Origin: Nectonema munidae
Taxonomy: Eukaryota > Nematomorpha > Nectonematoida > Nectonematidae
Direction of reading: 5' to 3'
DNA length: 64,000 bases
Assembly (NCBI GenBank): GCA_030549495.1
Contig: JAUIRK010000305.1
Location: 1 to 64,000, forward strand
Made by a program: the position numbers and the translations under genes. This document shows positions 52,141-62,302 of this stretch, one piece after another. A model generated the notes under the pieces. The model did not search any database. It was given only the letters and a program-made list of their open reading frames with translations, and was not told the DNA's origin. Each line of letters opens with the position of its first letter. The stretch's first letter is position 1.

Positions 52141-53466
52141 CCTATAACTTACAAAATTCCTTTCAGATTCCGACCCCAAGTTATTAAAAAAATCCAACTC
52201 GAACAGCGATTTCGACTCCTTTAACTTACAAAATTCCTCTCAGACTCCAACACCAAGTTATTAAAAAAATCCAACTCCGTCACCGATTCCGACTCCTATA
52301 ACTTCCAAAATTCCTCTCACACTTCGACACTAAGTTATTAAAAAAATCCAACTCGAACACCGATTACGACTTTTATAACTTCCAAAATTCCTCTCAGATT
52401 CCGAACCCAAGTTATTAAAAAAATCCAACTCCGACACCGATTCTGACTCCTATAACTTACAAAATTCTTCTCAGAATCTGACTCCAAGTTATTAAAAAAA
52501 TCCAATTCGAACACCGATTCCGGATCCTATAACTTACAAAATTTCTCTCTGAATCCGACCCCAAGTTATTAAAAAAATCCAACTCGAACACCGATTCCAA
52601 CTCCTATAACTTAGAAAATTCCTCTCAGACTCCGATTCCTATTTATTAAAAAAATCCAACTCGAACACCGATTCCGACTCGTATAACTTATATTATTTTA
52701 ACTTACAAAATTCCTCTCAGATTCCGACCCCAAGTTATTAAAAAAATCCAAATTCCTACACCGATTCCGACTCCTATAACTTACAAAATTCCTCTTAGAC
52801 TCCGATTCCTATTTATTAAAAAAATCCAATTCGAACACCGATTCCGACTGCTATAACTTACAAAATTCCTCTCAGATTCCGACCCCAAGTTATTAAAAAT
52901 TGCAACTCCGACACCGATTCCGACTCCTATAACTTACAAAATTCCTCTCAAATCCGATTCCTATTTATTAAAAAAATCCAACTTGAACACCGATTCCGAC
53001 TCCTATAACTTACAAAATTCCTCTTAGACTCCGATTCCTATTTATTAAAAAAAATCCATTTCGAACACCGATTCCGAATCCTATAACTTACAAAATTCCT
53101 CTCAGATTCCGACCCCAAGTTATTAAAAAAATCCAACTCCGACACCGATTCCGACTCCTATAACTTACAAAATTCCTTTCAGATTCCGACCCCAAGTTAT
53201 TAAAAAAATCCAACTCCTACACCGATTCCGACTCCTATAACTTACAAAATTCCTTTTAGACTCCGATTCCTATTTATTAAAAAAATCCAACTCGAACACC
53301 GATTCCGACTCCTATAACTTACAAAATTCCTCTCAGACTCCGACTCTAAGTTATTAAAAAATTCCAACTCCGACACCGATTCCGACTCCTATGACTTTCA
53401 AAATTCCTCTCAGACTCCGACTCTAAGTTATTAAAAAATTCCAACTCCGACACCGATTCCGACTAC

Positions 53467-54059
53467 GCCCTTGTATTATAATAATTCATTTTAATTCCAG
53501 ATATGGCGAATGAATTTCATACTTTTTTTCTTGGGTTTAGTTTGACTTTTGATATAAGCAACAAAGGAAAATGATATTTTGTGTAGAATTTAGATATCAA
53601 ATAACAATCAGTAGGTAAATATAAGACGTATATCAGATGTTTATAGAAATTATTTTCCCTGTCATTTTAAATATTTGAAATTTTTCAAAAAATGATAAAT
53701 AAATGTATTCATTCTTGATCCAAACTGACTTTTTATAACTAGATGTGAAGAAAAAAGATTTGTCCCCCAGGAACTCCACTGAAATATATAAATGCATGTT
53801 CTTTCTTATAGTCCGTGCCCAATTAAAAACAGTTTTGCCCCAGCCTGTACTTAGCGTCTAGCGACGGCTCTGATGTCCACTATGCACAATGTGTCCTTTC
53901 AAAAAAGTACTCATAATTGTAAAATAAAGAAAGACCACTTCAGCTCTCATTCAAAATGAAAATGGTAATAAAAAATTATTTTTTAATATTTCTGTATCAA
54001 AAAAATATATGAAATTGTTTTTATTGACTAAATCTAAATTCGCTTTAAGAAAGAACTTT
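53467..54059. other. AT-rich flank of the satellite, no gene seen
   Basis: The satellite stops and AT-rich single-copy-looking DNA follows. No open frame of note, RNA gene or clear transposon end was found. The only GC-richer patch is near 53,838-53,878. Confidence 0.5.
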
Positions 54060-54600
54060 TAAAGTGCTTTAACCCTTATCAGCTTAGATAAAAAAGTGTC
54101 TTTCAAGAGCCCACATGAATACATGTGTAGTTTTTTAAAAATTTAGCAACAAAAGATGTAAAAATCGATATAAACCAATTAGTAAGTTTCAAAAATATAT
54201 ATAATTACATTAAATTAATGAACAAAGTATTTTATATAAACTTATACATAAAAAATGTCTTCGAAAGCTCACTTAACTACATATCTAGTTTTTTGAAATG
54301 TACCAACAAACATGAAAACAAATATACAAAAAATATAATTGCCAGATTTCTTAACCTTTTTATAGATTCGCACCCTTATTGATTTTGATCTTAAACTCAC
54401 ACGCCTGCTTAACAACATATGTAGTTTTTTGACTAATATTTTTGAAATAAGAATGCAAATTTGGTTTTTATCGTGATAAAGGCTTCTTCTGATATATTTA
54501 CTTCATCTTTTCAAGTTTGACATTTTTCGTGTTTCTTAATGTACACATATGGACATTCAAAATTGTGTTTTCTACATATGTAGTTTAGTGCACTAATAAG
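54060..54600 (+). repeat. Degenerate ~150-bp tandem repeat
   Basis: A motif like ACATATGTAGTTTTTT recurs at 54,121, 54,279, 54,415 and 54,574, spaced 158, 136 and 159 bases apart. In the first copies it is preceded by similar words (AAAAAGTGTCTTTC, AAAAATGTCTTCG, then AGCCCAC or AGCTCAC) and followed by similar AT-rich text with CAACAAA. It is a worn tandem repeat of three to four copies. Confidence 0.6.
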
Positions 54601-54899
54601 GGTAACTGAGTACAAAAATTGATTTTATTGACTTTATTGACTAGGTAATTATTTCTGAAAAATAGAGCGCTACCGTTAAATTGCTTAGAAAAAAATAATT
54701 GGACTTATAGAATTGATATTTGTTTGAATAAATAAATATATATATATAAAATATAGATAAATATACCACATGGATATGGGAAGGAGGAGATTTAAATTAA
54801 CAAAAGCCATGTAACAAACATATGTATTGTTAGAGGGACTTTAAGAAAATATTTGATATATTGTATAATAATAGTGCAAGTGTGAACATGTGATGTGAT

Positions 54900-56078
54900 T
54901 CAGGGATCATTTTTATTAAGGTAGGATAAAACTTTTCTCAAAGTTCTCTTCTTTAACGTTCTTCTAGGATAACAAGAGGACTTTAGGAAATTGTGCATTT
55001 GTACGCGGCTGCATAAAGACCAGGTGTTGAAGTAGTTGGATTGTGTCTCGCTCATCAGATGATTTGAACCACAACCCGAAAACTCATCATGCTCCACACT
55101 GAAAACGTGGCCCATTTCATGAACGATGATTTCAGGCAAGCTTCTATGCCTCTTTGCCACAACGTATGATTGGTGTTTGCAACCGCTATTGATGTAGCTG
55201 TGCCCAACGACACCGTATCCGTGACACCATCTTCCGAATTTTATGTATACCAAGACTTCGCGTTTTCGCGTATATATTTGTCTCTCGAAGCTGAGAAATT
55301 CGGAACAAGAGTGGTAATGCAGAGGAAAGTGTATGACATTTATGATTTTTAGGGCGATTTGATTTCCCAACGTCATGTCAGAGAATAGAAGCTTCATCTT
55401 CATGACGATGCGCCTTAACATCATCCTGGGAATTCTTTTATCCGAAGCGATCGTCATATAAATAACGTAAATGCTGAACCTAGGCAAAAGTAAGAACTCG
55501 AGCATCTTATTGCTTGGCAAAGGAGCGGGCTGCGAAGAGAAGAGCGTATGATATATACTTTTTTCGTCCATGAGCTCTTTCGAATCCTCCACTATTAAAA
55601 CGTGATTTGCGTTCTTGAGTTTAACTTTGTTCAAAATTTTAATTGTTTTTGAGGATTTGGAGAAAATATTTGAATGCAGTACACTCTCCAACCTAAAAAA
55701 ATGATTTTTTATCTGAAACAAAAGTTGATACTTTTCTTCACACACATCTAAGATGACTTGAGAGTGCGGTTGGTTTCGCACAACTCCGCGATACAGACAA
55801 CTCTTGCTTATCAGTTCGTTCGAATTCACACCACTATAAAATTCTTCGATAGAATCAAAGTCAAAGTACAACTGCTTCTCATGCTTCAGAGGCAATTGCA
55901 GAGTAAATGTCTCTGAACTTATCAAGGAGGGAAGACTTTCTAAAAGGAATACAAATATGGTCGGCATCTTTATTCTCTCCGCTTCGATAAAAAAGGAGTC
56001 ATTTGGACTGAGTTTCTCAAGGTGAAAACTTCTCAGCAATGAAAGAGTTATTAAAACGGAAAGAAGTTGTTTCAACAT
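54900..56078 (-). CDS. Secreted reprolysin-like (ADAM/M12B) metalloprotease, 392 aa
   Basis: This is an intact single-exon frame from ATG (56,076-56,078) to TGA. Residues 2-16 form a hydrophobic signal peptide. Residues ~94-133 match the M12B propeptide pattern (CLYRGVV...SQVILDVC, with Cys94 and Cys113). The catalytic domain spans roughly 195-370. It contains the metzincin zinc site HEMGHVFSVEHD (His320, Glu321, His324, His330, Asp331) and a Met-turn at Met342 (HLMSE). Six cysteines (258, 285, 300, 336, 356, 369) could form three disulfides. Position 327, normally Gly in HExxHxxGxxH, is Ser. There is no disintegrin or transmembrane part; the protein ends in a short basic tail, so it resembles a minimal secreted protease that cuts peptide bonds outside the cell. 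Substrate and expression cannot be read here. No TATA box or poly(A) signal is clear. The lack of introns could mean a retrocopy or a naturally compact gene. Confidence 0.85.
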   Translation of the reverse strand: MLKQLLSVLITLSLLRSFHLEKLSPNDSFFIEAERIKMPTIFVFLLESLPSLISSETFTLQLPLKHEKQLYFDFDSIEEFYSGVNSNELISKSCLYRGVVRNQPHSQVILDVCEEKYQLLFQIKNHFFRLESVLHSNIFSKSSKTIKILNKVKLKNANHVLIVEDSKELMDEKSIYHTLFSSQPAPLPSNKMLEFLLLPRFSIYVIYMTIASDKRIPRMMLRRIVMKMKLLFSDMTLGNQIALKIINVIHFPLHYHSCSEFLSFERQIYTRKREVLVYIKFGRWCHGYGVVGHSYINSGCKHQSYVVAKRHRSLPEIIVHEMGHVFSVEHDEFSGCGSNHLMSETQSNYFNTWSLCSRVQMHNFLKSSCYPRRTLKKRTLRKVLSYLNKNDP

Positions 56079-56303
56079 GCGAGTGCTTATACAATGCAGT
56101 ACTACTTTGTTACTTAATGAATTTTAAAGAGAGAACAAAATGGCCTTAAGTAATCTAACTTGTCAAAATTCAAAATTTGTTAGTGGAGTGAGAACACGCT
56201 TAATTCATTGATGATCAGATGCTCATGGCGAGGGGTGTCGTGTTCATGAAAATTGTAAAAGATAATTCTGAGAATAAAGGTGTAAAGAACACTCGTTCAA
56301 AAG

Positions 56304-56656
56304 TTTAGGATATCCAGTTCTTTATTTACAAGATATATGCAAGAAGTGATCTTAACTTAACTCTTTCAAAAATTGATATGCGCTACATCATTAGACCAAA
56401 GGTAATGACAACTCTTGTACAACTCTTATCTACTGCAGCATACATTTGTCCAGATGGCCGCTTCTAGCAAACAACGTTTTCGTTTCTAATCCCCGCTTTT
56501 TGCTCATAGTCCGACACAACTGTTGCACATATTCCTTCTTGATGAAAACACGTCACCGAACCGTTAGCTCATTTGTCTATGCAATATCTTTCTAATTTTT
56601 TTCTCTTACCTCCAAGAGTATTTCAATAACTTGTTTTAAATTCAAGATATCCTAAA
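56304..56656. repeat. Possible small inverted-repeat element
   Basis: TTTAGGATATC at 56,304-56,314 is exactly inverted at 56,646-56,656. A weaker AT-rich match extends inward. Spacing of about 350 bp would suit a decayed MITE, but no target duplication is clear and short AT-rich palindromes arise by chance. Confidence 0.3.
56480..56560 (+). mobile_element. Possible diverged relative of the spacer SINE
   Basis: CCTTCTTGATGAAAACAC near 56,532-56,549 is identical to an 18-base stretch in the SINE body of 37,077-37,222. About 60 bases upstream a B-box-like GTTTCTAATCCCCGC sits at a spacing close to that in the SINE. The tRNA-like head is otherwise unrecognisable. Confidence 0.4.
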
Positions 56657-57404
56657 GCACAAAAACAAAACTCTTTGTAATCCTTCCATTCCAATACGTG
56701 TAAATCTTGAAGTAGAAAATATCTCATTTAATATTCTCATTCTGCTTTATGTGAAGAAAAAAGGTGGGGAGCATTGAACGCTTCTTCGAATGAAGAAGAA
56801 ACTTTCTTAGAATTTGAATTAAGTGTGAAGATGTGGGGGTGTACACTTCAAGCTATGCCAAGTGAAAAGGAAACGGATTTTGCATCAAAGAATCTGTATA
56901 ATGATTCATACTTATGCCAAAAGGAAATAATCACGGATGTATTCTTTTACAAAATTCATTCTATACACATTTGCATTACTTTCATCCACAATTACTTGAT
57001 CAACTTCACAATCATTGACACACTTTTTCTACAAAATGTTTTGTGTGGAAATGATTTTAGAGTTTATTTATTTTAAAAAATATGAATAGTTACTTACTTT
57101 TTTCTTTGATCGGTAGAAGGCAAGTTTTAAAATCTAAAAAGATTTCTACGCATTAAGAGAGTATTATAGCACACATTCTATGCAGTTCCATTAATTTCAA
57201 AGTGTATTTCAATACAAATATTTCTAATAAACTTGTTAGCAATCAAAATTTTTACTTATGGAATCGAAAATTTTATTTATGGACTCGAAATTTATATTTT
57301 TGCAATAGACTATAATATTGTTTATAAAAGTGAACACGAAGAAAAAGTAAGTGCAGATAAAATAAATGTAGGAAAATCGAAGAGGTTTTTTTAACTGATA
57401 TTCC

Positions 57405-58537
57405 AAAAAATATCTTGAAAGTTGTATTTTAACGCTGATAAGGGGAATTTTTAGAGCTACAACAGGTGGTACGCATGCTAGTAAAAATGAAGTTTTTAGT
57501 GGAAGTAAAAAAATAAATCGATTGTCTTTGCTCGTTGGAGCAAACCTATCTGGTTCTTAAAAGTTTCCTTTGTAAGTAATTGGAAAGTTCCAAAATCCAA
57601 GATGTTTTAAAAACAAAAAGGATTACCCACCTGTTCGTTAAAGCATCATGGTCGACTAAAGAAATTTTTCTTGATTGGCTTTAATGCAAAAATTAAAAAA
57701 GAAAAATTGCTGATTCTTGAACAGTGCGTGGCGCCTCCAAAAAAACATTAAAACATCTAATATCGAATTATTTTCATGCCAGCTAACATAATTAATATAC
57801 TCCAACCAATGGATACTTGCACTATAAGAAACATTAAAGCTCATTATAGAAAAAATTTAATGAAAGAAATGATAGCTCGTTTCGATAGTAGCCACGTGAA
57901 AATAATGGAGGAGCCTGCAAAGTCGATTACAATACTTGATGCTTTTCATTTGTTAAAAGATTCATAGAACAGCGTTTTAATTGGCATTAGAAAAGTTTTA
58001 ATAAATTAATTAGCTTGAATGAAGAAAATGAATCCTTGAATTTGAATGAACAAGAAAAAGGAAAAACAGATATTTATTGAGGACAAAATTTTGGATTAAC
58101 TGATAACTTTATTGATTGTGATACTGCGTTAGAATGTTTTGAAACAGTCAAAGAAGTTTCAATTAATACAAATTCTGAGGATGAAACCGCAAAAGAACAA
58201 CAGGAATCTCTATTCGAAGCTCTATAAATGAGGGAATAACTTTTAAAAACTGTTTGAAAATTATAGAGTTAACATTGGATCTAAAAAAAGCGAAAAAACA
58301 TTTTCAAGATAATTATTGATAGTAAAAGATTACATCAGTCCTCAATTAATGATTCATGATTTTTTAAAGTAATATACATTTGTATAAAGTACATTTGTTG
58401 TTTGGAAAATAATATAGTTTTTTTTAAGTTTCGTTTGTGATTAGTAATTTACTCTATCATTTTTACAAATAACAGTTTTAGGTTAAAAGCACAAGTTTGA
58501 GCAGTCCCAATTTAGTACTTATATCGAGTATTGACTG
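57405..58537 (+). pseudogene. Tigger/pogo-type DNA transposon relic
   Basis: Broken pieces of a DDE transposase of the Tigger/pogo (jerky-like) family appear in order. NADKGNF (about 57,432) corresponds to the usual NADETGLF around the first catalytic Asp. KINRLSLLVGANLSGS follows (ends 57,557, then a stop). Next come words like VIGKFQNPRCFKN (about 57,573-57,611). PANIINILQPMD (from about 57,779) corresponds to the conserved PANTTSLLQPMD, leading into IRNIKAHYRK and ending at 57,967. Stops and frame changes separate the pieces. The right end reads TATCGAGTATTGACTG followed by TA (58,538-58,539), which fits a Tigger terminal inverted repeat with a TA target site. I could not find the left terminus. 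It is not a functional gene. Confidence 0.75.
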
Positions 58538-58539
58538 TA

Positions 58540-59044
58540 TATACATATAACAAGATCAGAATATGTGATTGAGGTAGTTTTATGTTGTAAAACTCCCATT
58601 CAATTTCGCACCAGTTTAGATACACATTGCAGATAATTTCACAAAAACTCGTTTCAAAATCAATAAAATTTAACATATAAAATCGCCAAAATAATACAAA
58701 TTTTAAAATAAAAAGGTTTGAAAGTTTAATGCTTGTAAAAGATTTATTATGTAAAACAAAATAATGTCAAAAATTAAACTCTTTTTACATGTCATACAAA
58801 TACATTTGATGCAGATTTTGGGTATTTTTTCGTTCAGCAGGGCCCGCGCACCCTATTTATTTTGGGGGCTTGAGCCCCCCATTTTTGACCTGAGCCCCTC
58901 ACATCCACTCAATTTTCCAAGCCTCTCCACTCAAATCTTCAAGCTTAAATAAGTTTTAAATGAATTACATCCGATAAAGTGCGCTTGTGAAGAAGTCCTT
59001 TCTTTGTACATTGGTAGTTTCAATAAATCTATTATAAAATTGTC
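58540..59044. other. AT-rich DNA with a possible hAT-type terminus
   Basis: There is no gene here. At 58,838 CAGGGCCCGCGCACCC, followed by GGGGGCTTGAGCCCCCC, resembles the ends of hAT-type miniature elements. A paired right terminus was not found. It may be the left end of whatever carried the hAT fragment at 59,045-59,190. Confidence 0.4.
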
Positions 59045-59190
59045 TAGAGTATTTTTTGAGTATCAAGCTGTTCTAACAATAGGAATCAGTACTGCATCCT
59101 GTGAGAAAAGTTTTTTGAACTATTTCAGCGAAAAGTCAAGAAGGCTGAATGTTTGACATGTATATTGCTTTATTACTCTAAAAATGATAT
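59045..59190 (+). pseudogene. hAT transposase C-terminal dimerisation-domain fragment
   Basis: The plus-strand frame reads FFEYQAVLTIGISTASCEKS, then FLNYFSEKSRRLN, one stop, then VYCFITLKM. This fits the hAT C-terminal dimerisation domain, whose core is usually TIPVTSASCERSFS...RL..L..LSI. The fragment ends at the 3' tip of the minus-strand LINE. The rest of the transposase is not visible upstream. Confidence 0.55.
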
Positions 59191-61130
59191 CATCATCATC
59201 ATTGTGCCATATCCATTTGGACGTGGACAACCATGGAGCGCCAAGTTGTTCGATCTTTCATCTTCCTTCTCACATCCATTGTGTTGTAACTCTTTCCCGA
59301 AGCTTCTTTGAGCCCATCGATAAATTTTATGCGTGGTCTTCCTCTTTCTTTTCTTCCTTCCATCATTCCGTTTGTACAAAGGCTTTCTAATCCATCTTTT
59401 CTCTCAATATGTCCAGCAAATGTTAGCTGCCTTCTGTATATTATATTCAAGAGTTCTCTTTTGGTTTCAACTCTCCTTAGTACTTCTTCATTTGTAATTT
59501 TTTGGGTCCAAGCTACCCTTATCTTCCTTCTCCATATTTTCATTTCAAATGCTTCCCACTTTTTTGATAGTTTTTGCTTATATTCCAGGTTTCGCGTTCT
59601 TATGTGAGTGTAGACCATATATAGCATTTAACCATTCTTTTTTTCATATTTAATGATAATTTTGTATTTCTGAACATTTTTTCAAACTTATTCATCGCAC
59701 TATTAGCTATTGAAATTCTTCTTTTTATTTCTTTGTCACTCCTTCCATCCGAGGTGATTAAACTCCCTAAATATACTAACTGTTTCACTTGATCAATTAT
59801 TTTGTCGTTGATCTTCATTTCTATCTTTGGATTATTCTCTTTTTTAGTAACTATCATTGATTTTGTTTTCCTGAGATTAATTCTTATTCCTATCGTTTCA
59901 CTTTGTTTAAACAGGTCTGGTGAAAGCACGCAAACTTGCCTGGCTCCTCTCTTCACATCAATCCATGATGTCATCTCCTCTCCAACTTTCACTGCTATAC
60001 TTTTTGCATTTTATAAACATTTTGTGTCATCTTCAAGTGTTTACCATCTATTCCAACTTTTTCTAAAATATTGAAAAGTTTTTTGTGATTCACTCTGTCA
60101 AACGCTTTCTCGTAATCAATCAAACATAAATAAACTTTTTTTGAATTTCCATTACATTATCTATTATCCGGTTAAGAGTATATATTGCATTTATTGTTCC
60201 TGAGTCATTAACAAATCCAAACTGTTCTTCCGCTAATTCAAACCTTATTTAATTTTTTATTTTTTCTGCTATTGCTTTCCATATAACTTTTGCATTATGA
60301 TTTATTATACTTATGGTTCTGTGTTGCTCACATTTTAGAGTTCCTTCAATCTTTGGTATCTTAATCATCAGAGTTTCAAACATTTGTTTTGGCATCCTTC
60401 CATCCTCATATATTTTATTCGCTATTTAGGTGATAATGTTCCTACAGCTTTATTCCATTCCATATTTCTAAGAGATTTCTGAATCTCTTTTTCTAAGAAC
60501 TTTGGTCCTTGTTCTTTTGTTTCTATTACTTGATTATTTTCATTATCGTCTTCATCATCGTATAATTCTTTTATATATTCTTCCCATCTACTTTTTATAT
60601 TCTCCTTTTCCATTAAAATTTTTTTACCGCGTTTGTTCGTTATAAAGTTGTTCCGATTTATCCTTTTTTTTTCTGTACAACGTCTTATTAATTTTCTCAT
60701 ACATTTCTCTAGGATTCGTTTTTGAAAGTTCTTCAACCACTCGACATTCTTCATTCATCCACTTTTCTTTCGCTGCAATGCATTCTTTATGAATTTTTCT
60801 GTTGTACTCTTTGTATTTCACATTATCTTTATTTTTAACTTTTCTTCTTTCCTCCATTAAATTCAAAATTCCCTCAGTCATCCATGCTTTCTTGCCTTTC
60901 TTTTCCGTTACAGAGATTTCCTCAATCGATTGTTGAACAGCTTTTTGCAAATTGTCCCATTGACATTGCGGATCATTTTCTTTTCCATTCCTCATCATTG
61001 TGTTGTAACAGTTCAATGTTTTAGAAGCAAAGCTTTCTCGTATTTCATGATTTATCTATCTTCAGCATATCAAATAATCAAGCTAATTATAACAACTTTT
61101 TCATTGACATCCTCTTCTATAGTCAACAGC
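59176..61130 (-). pseudogene. 5'-truncated LINE (non-LTR retrotransposon) relic
   Basis: Read on the minus strand, the order is: the linker between endonuclease and RT (about 61,013-60,430, with KKAWMTEGILNLMEERRKVKN), then reverse transcriptase pieces. EEQFGFVNDSGTINAIYTLN and CLIDYEKAFDRVNH (motif A with its Asp) lie near 60,230-60,080, and GARQVCVLSPDLF near 59,940. The frame then jumps to IGIRINLRKTKSMIV, so the YADD catalytic box appears deleted. The C-terminal part (59,627-59,199) carries NEEVLRRVETKRELLN, then FAGHIERKDGLE and GRKERGRPRIKFID, typical of animal LINEs annotated as craniofacial-development-like. The element ends right after the stop in a TGATGATGATGA tail (59,184-59,200). 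There are several frame changes and stops. The endonuclease domain is missing. Exact clade (RTE-, CR1- or Jockey-like) is not settled. Confidence 0.8.
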
Positions 61131-62031
61131 TGAGCTTTGTTAAATGTGCTTTTTATTGTTGCGTTACATTCCATAATGAATCCGATTATCACCTTGACAT
61201 AGCTGGCAGCATTAACACGAGGCACACCCACATTGGTTATTTTTTTGTCTGTTATTTTTTGTCGTTTATGTTATGTATATTTTATGCTCACAAAAATCAA
61301 GCACATCTTTGAGATAAAAAAAAAGCTTGCGTTAAAAGCAGAAGTAATTGCCAAACGCATGGTTGTATCCTGCTGGTAAAGTCATGAGGAAAAAGACTTT
61401 AAAAGGTTAGAAATGAGGTGTAGCGTTATTTGACAATGAAATTTCTATTTCAGGGTACACCACATTACCATTTTTAACACGCTTCTCTGTCCAACCATGC
61501 ATTTTTGACAGAAGTAATTTAAATGTCATTTTCGATTTTTGATACAAGCTAGAAAAGGCGTTTTTCCTATCAATATACAAGGAATTTTGTGTGTTTGCCT
61601 CACCCTTGCTTTTGATTCCTTCATAGAGTACATTTATTTATTTATAGCATAAATAAATTTAATAGGTGAATAAAAAAATTTTTTAGATGACAAAATATAC
61701 ATCCATAAGTATGATAGGTTTTTTTCATAAAAACGGTCATTAACCACTAACGATCATTTTTTCCTTTTGTATATCCGATCCAGTTTGATTATGAGATAAA
61801 TATTCGTTCAATAAATAAATTTAACAGATGAATAAAATAATTTTTTAGATTGACAAAATATACATCTATGGGTATGATAGGTTTTTTTTTATTCGGTCCC
61901 ATTGACGATAACTTTTTTCATTGTGGTGTAAATCCGATACAGTTTGCTTATGAGAACGAAAAAAGTAATGTGTAAATTTAGTGAGCAAGTTTAAAATTTT
62001 TTTGTCCTTCTTTAAAAATTTCAAAAGTTGG
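61131..62031. other. AT-rich DNA upstream of the LINE, with a short tandem duplication
   Basis: No gene is visible. It contains the duplication at 61,649-61,955. The stretch 61,300-61,560 has codon-like texture in both directions but nothing I can name. Confidence 0.45.
61649..61955 (+). repeat. Imperfect ~160-bp tandem duplication
   Basis: 61,649-61,796 and 61,811-61,955 are diverged copies. Shared words in order are AAATAAATTTAA, TTTTTTAGAT, GACAAAATATACATC, GTATGATAGGTTTTTTT, ATCCGAT and CAGTTTG.TTATGAGA. Both copies are AT-rich and non-coding. Confidence 0.75.
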
Positions 62032-62286
62032 TCACCCTATTAAATGGCATGAACAGTATATTAGGCAGCAGCCAAAAAACATTTCTGTTTCATCCATGTT
62101 ATTAACATTTACAACATTATATTTTGCAATGTCTTCATATAAACATTTCAGTTCAAACAATAGCTCAGGATTTTCTTTCTCCTCCATCACCATAAAGAAG
62201 AACATTTTGTAGTGCATGATATTTTCTAAATTGATTGAGGGCCTGGCCAGCAACGCTTTAAAATCATCTTCTGAAGATTTGGGCAA
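62032..62286 (-). pseudogene. Possible Tigger-like transposase fragment
   Basis: An 84-codon minus-strand frame without an ATG start contains VVNVNNMDETEMFFGCC near its C terminus. NMDET is the signature around the first catalytic Asp of Tigger/jerky-type DDE transposases (usually YNMDETGLF). The preceding ELKCLYEDIAKY is compatible with the family but not diagnostic. The frame starts just beside a MITE at 62,303. It could instead be an unrelated gene fragment. Confidence 0.4.
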
Positions 62287-62302
62287 TTTGCTTAGCTTGT
62301 AC

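Larger units (their letters stand above)
50780..52500 (+). repeat. Local ~0.94-kb tandem duplication within array 3
   Basis: A block of satellite plus MITE at about 50,780-51,600 is repeated at about 51,715-52,490. Both copies share private marks in order: CAGACTCCAACTCC, the MITE, CGAACAGCGATTTCGACTCC, CTCCAACACCAAG, CTCCGTCACC, CACTTCGACACTAAG and TTCTTCTCAGAATCTGAC. The second copy lacks one 77-bp monomer just after the MITE. Confidence 0.85.
42941..53466 (+). repeat. 77-bp satellite array 3 (about 130 copies)
   Basis: The array begins like array 1 and ends at GATTCCGACTA, where non-repetitive DNA starts. It is the most disordered of the three. Broken or fused monomers occur near 45,140-45,200, 46,205-46,235, 46,700, 48,165-48,190, 49,675-49,690 and 52,685-52,705. 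It alone contains an inserted MITE, in two copies from a local duplication. Greater disorder at the outer edge is typical of satellite borders. Confidence 0.95.
56079..57404. other. AT-rich intergenic DNA with weak repeat traces
   Basis: No convincing gene was found. The frame at 56,774-57,076 starts at TTG, has no recognisable domain and lies in AT-rich DNA. Two possible elements are listed separately: an inverted repeat pair (56,304/56,656) and a SINE-like stretch (about 56,480-56,560). The remainder shows nothing recognisable. Confidence 0.5.

Noticed and set aside
53838-53878. GC-richer patch as a transposon terminus
   Set aside because: No inverted partner or target duplication could be found nearby.
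55170-55352. 60-codon plus-strand frame
   Set aside because: It is the antisense shadow of the metalloprotease gene.
56774-57076. 100-codon plus-strand frame as a gene
   Set aside because: It starts at TTG, has no recognisable domain and its second half is AT-driven hydrophobic sequence.
59184-59607. Plus-strand Ser/Phe-rich frames across the LINE
   Set aside because: They are antisense shadows of the LINE C-terminal region on the minus strand.
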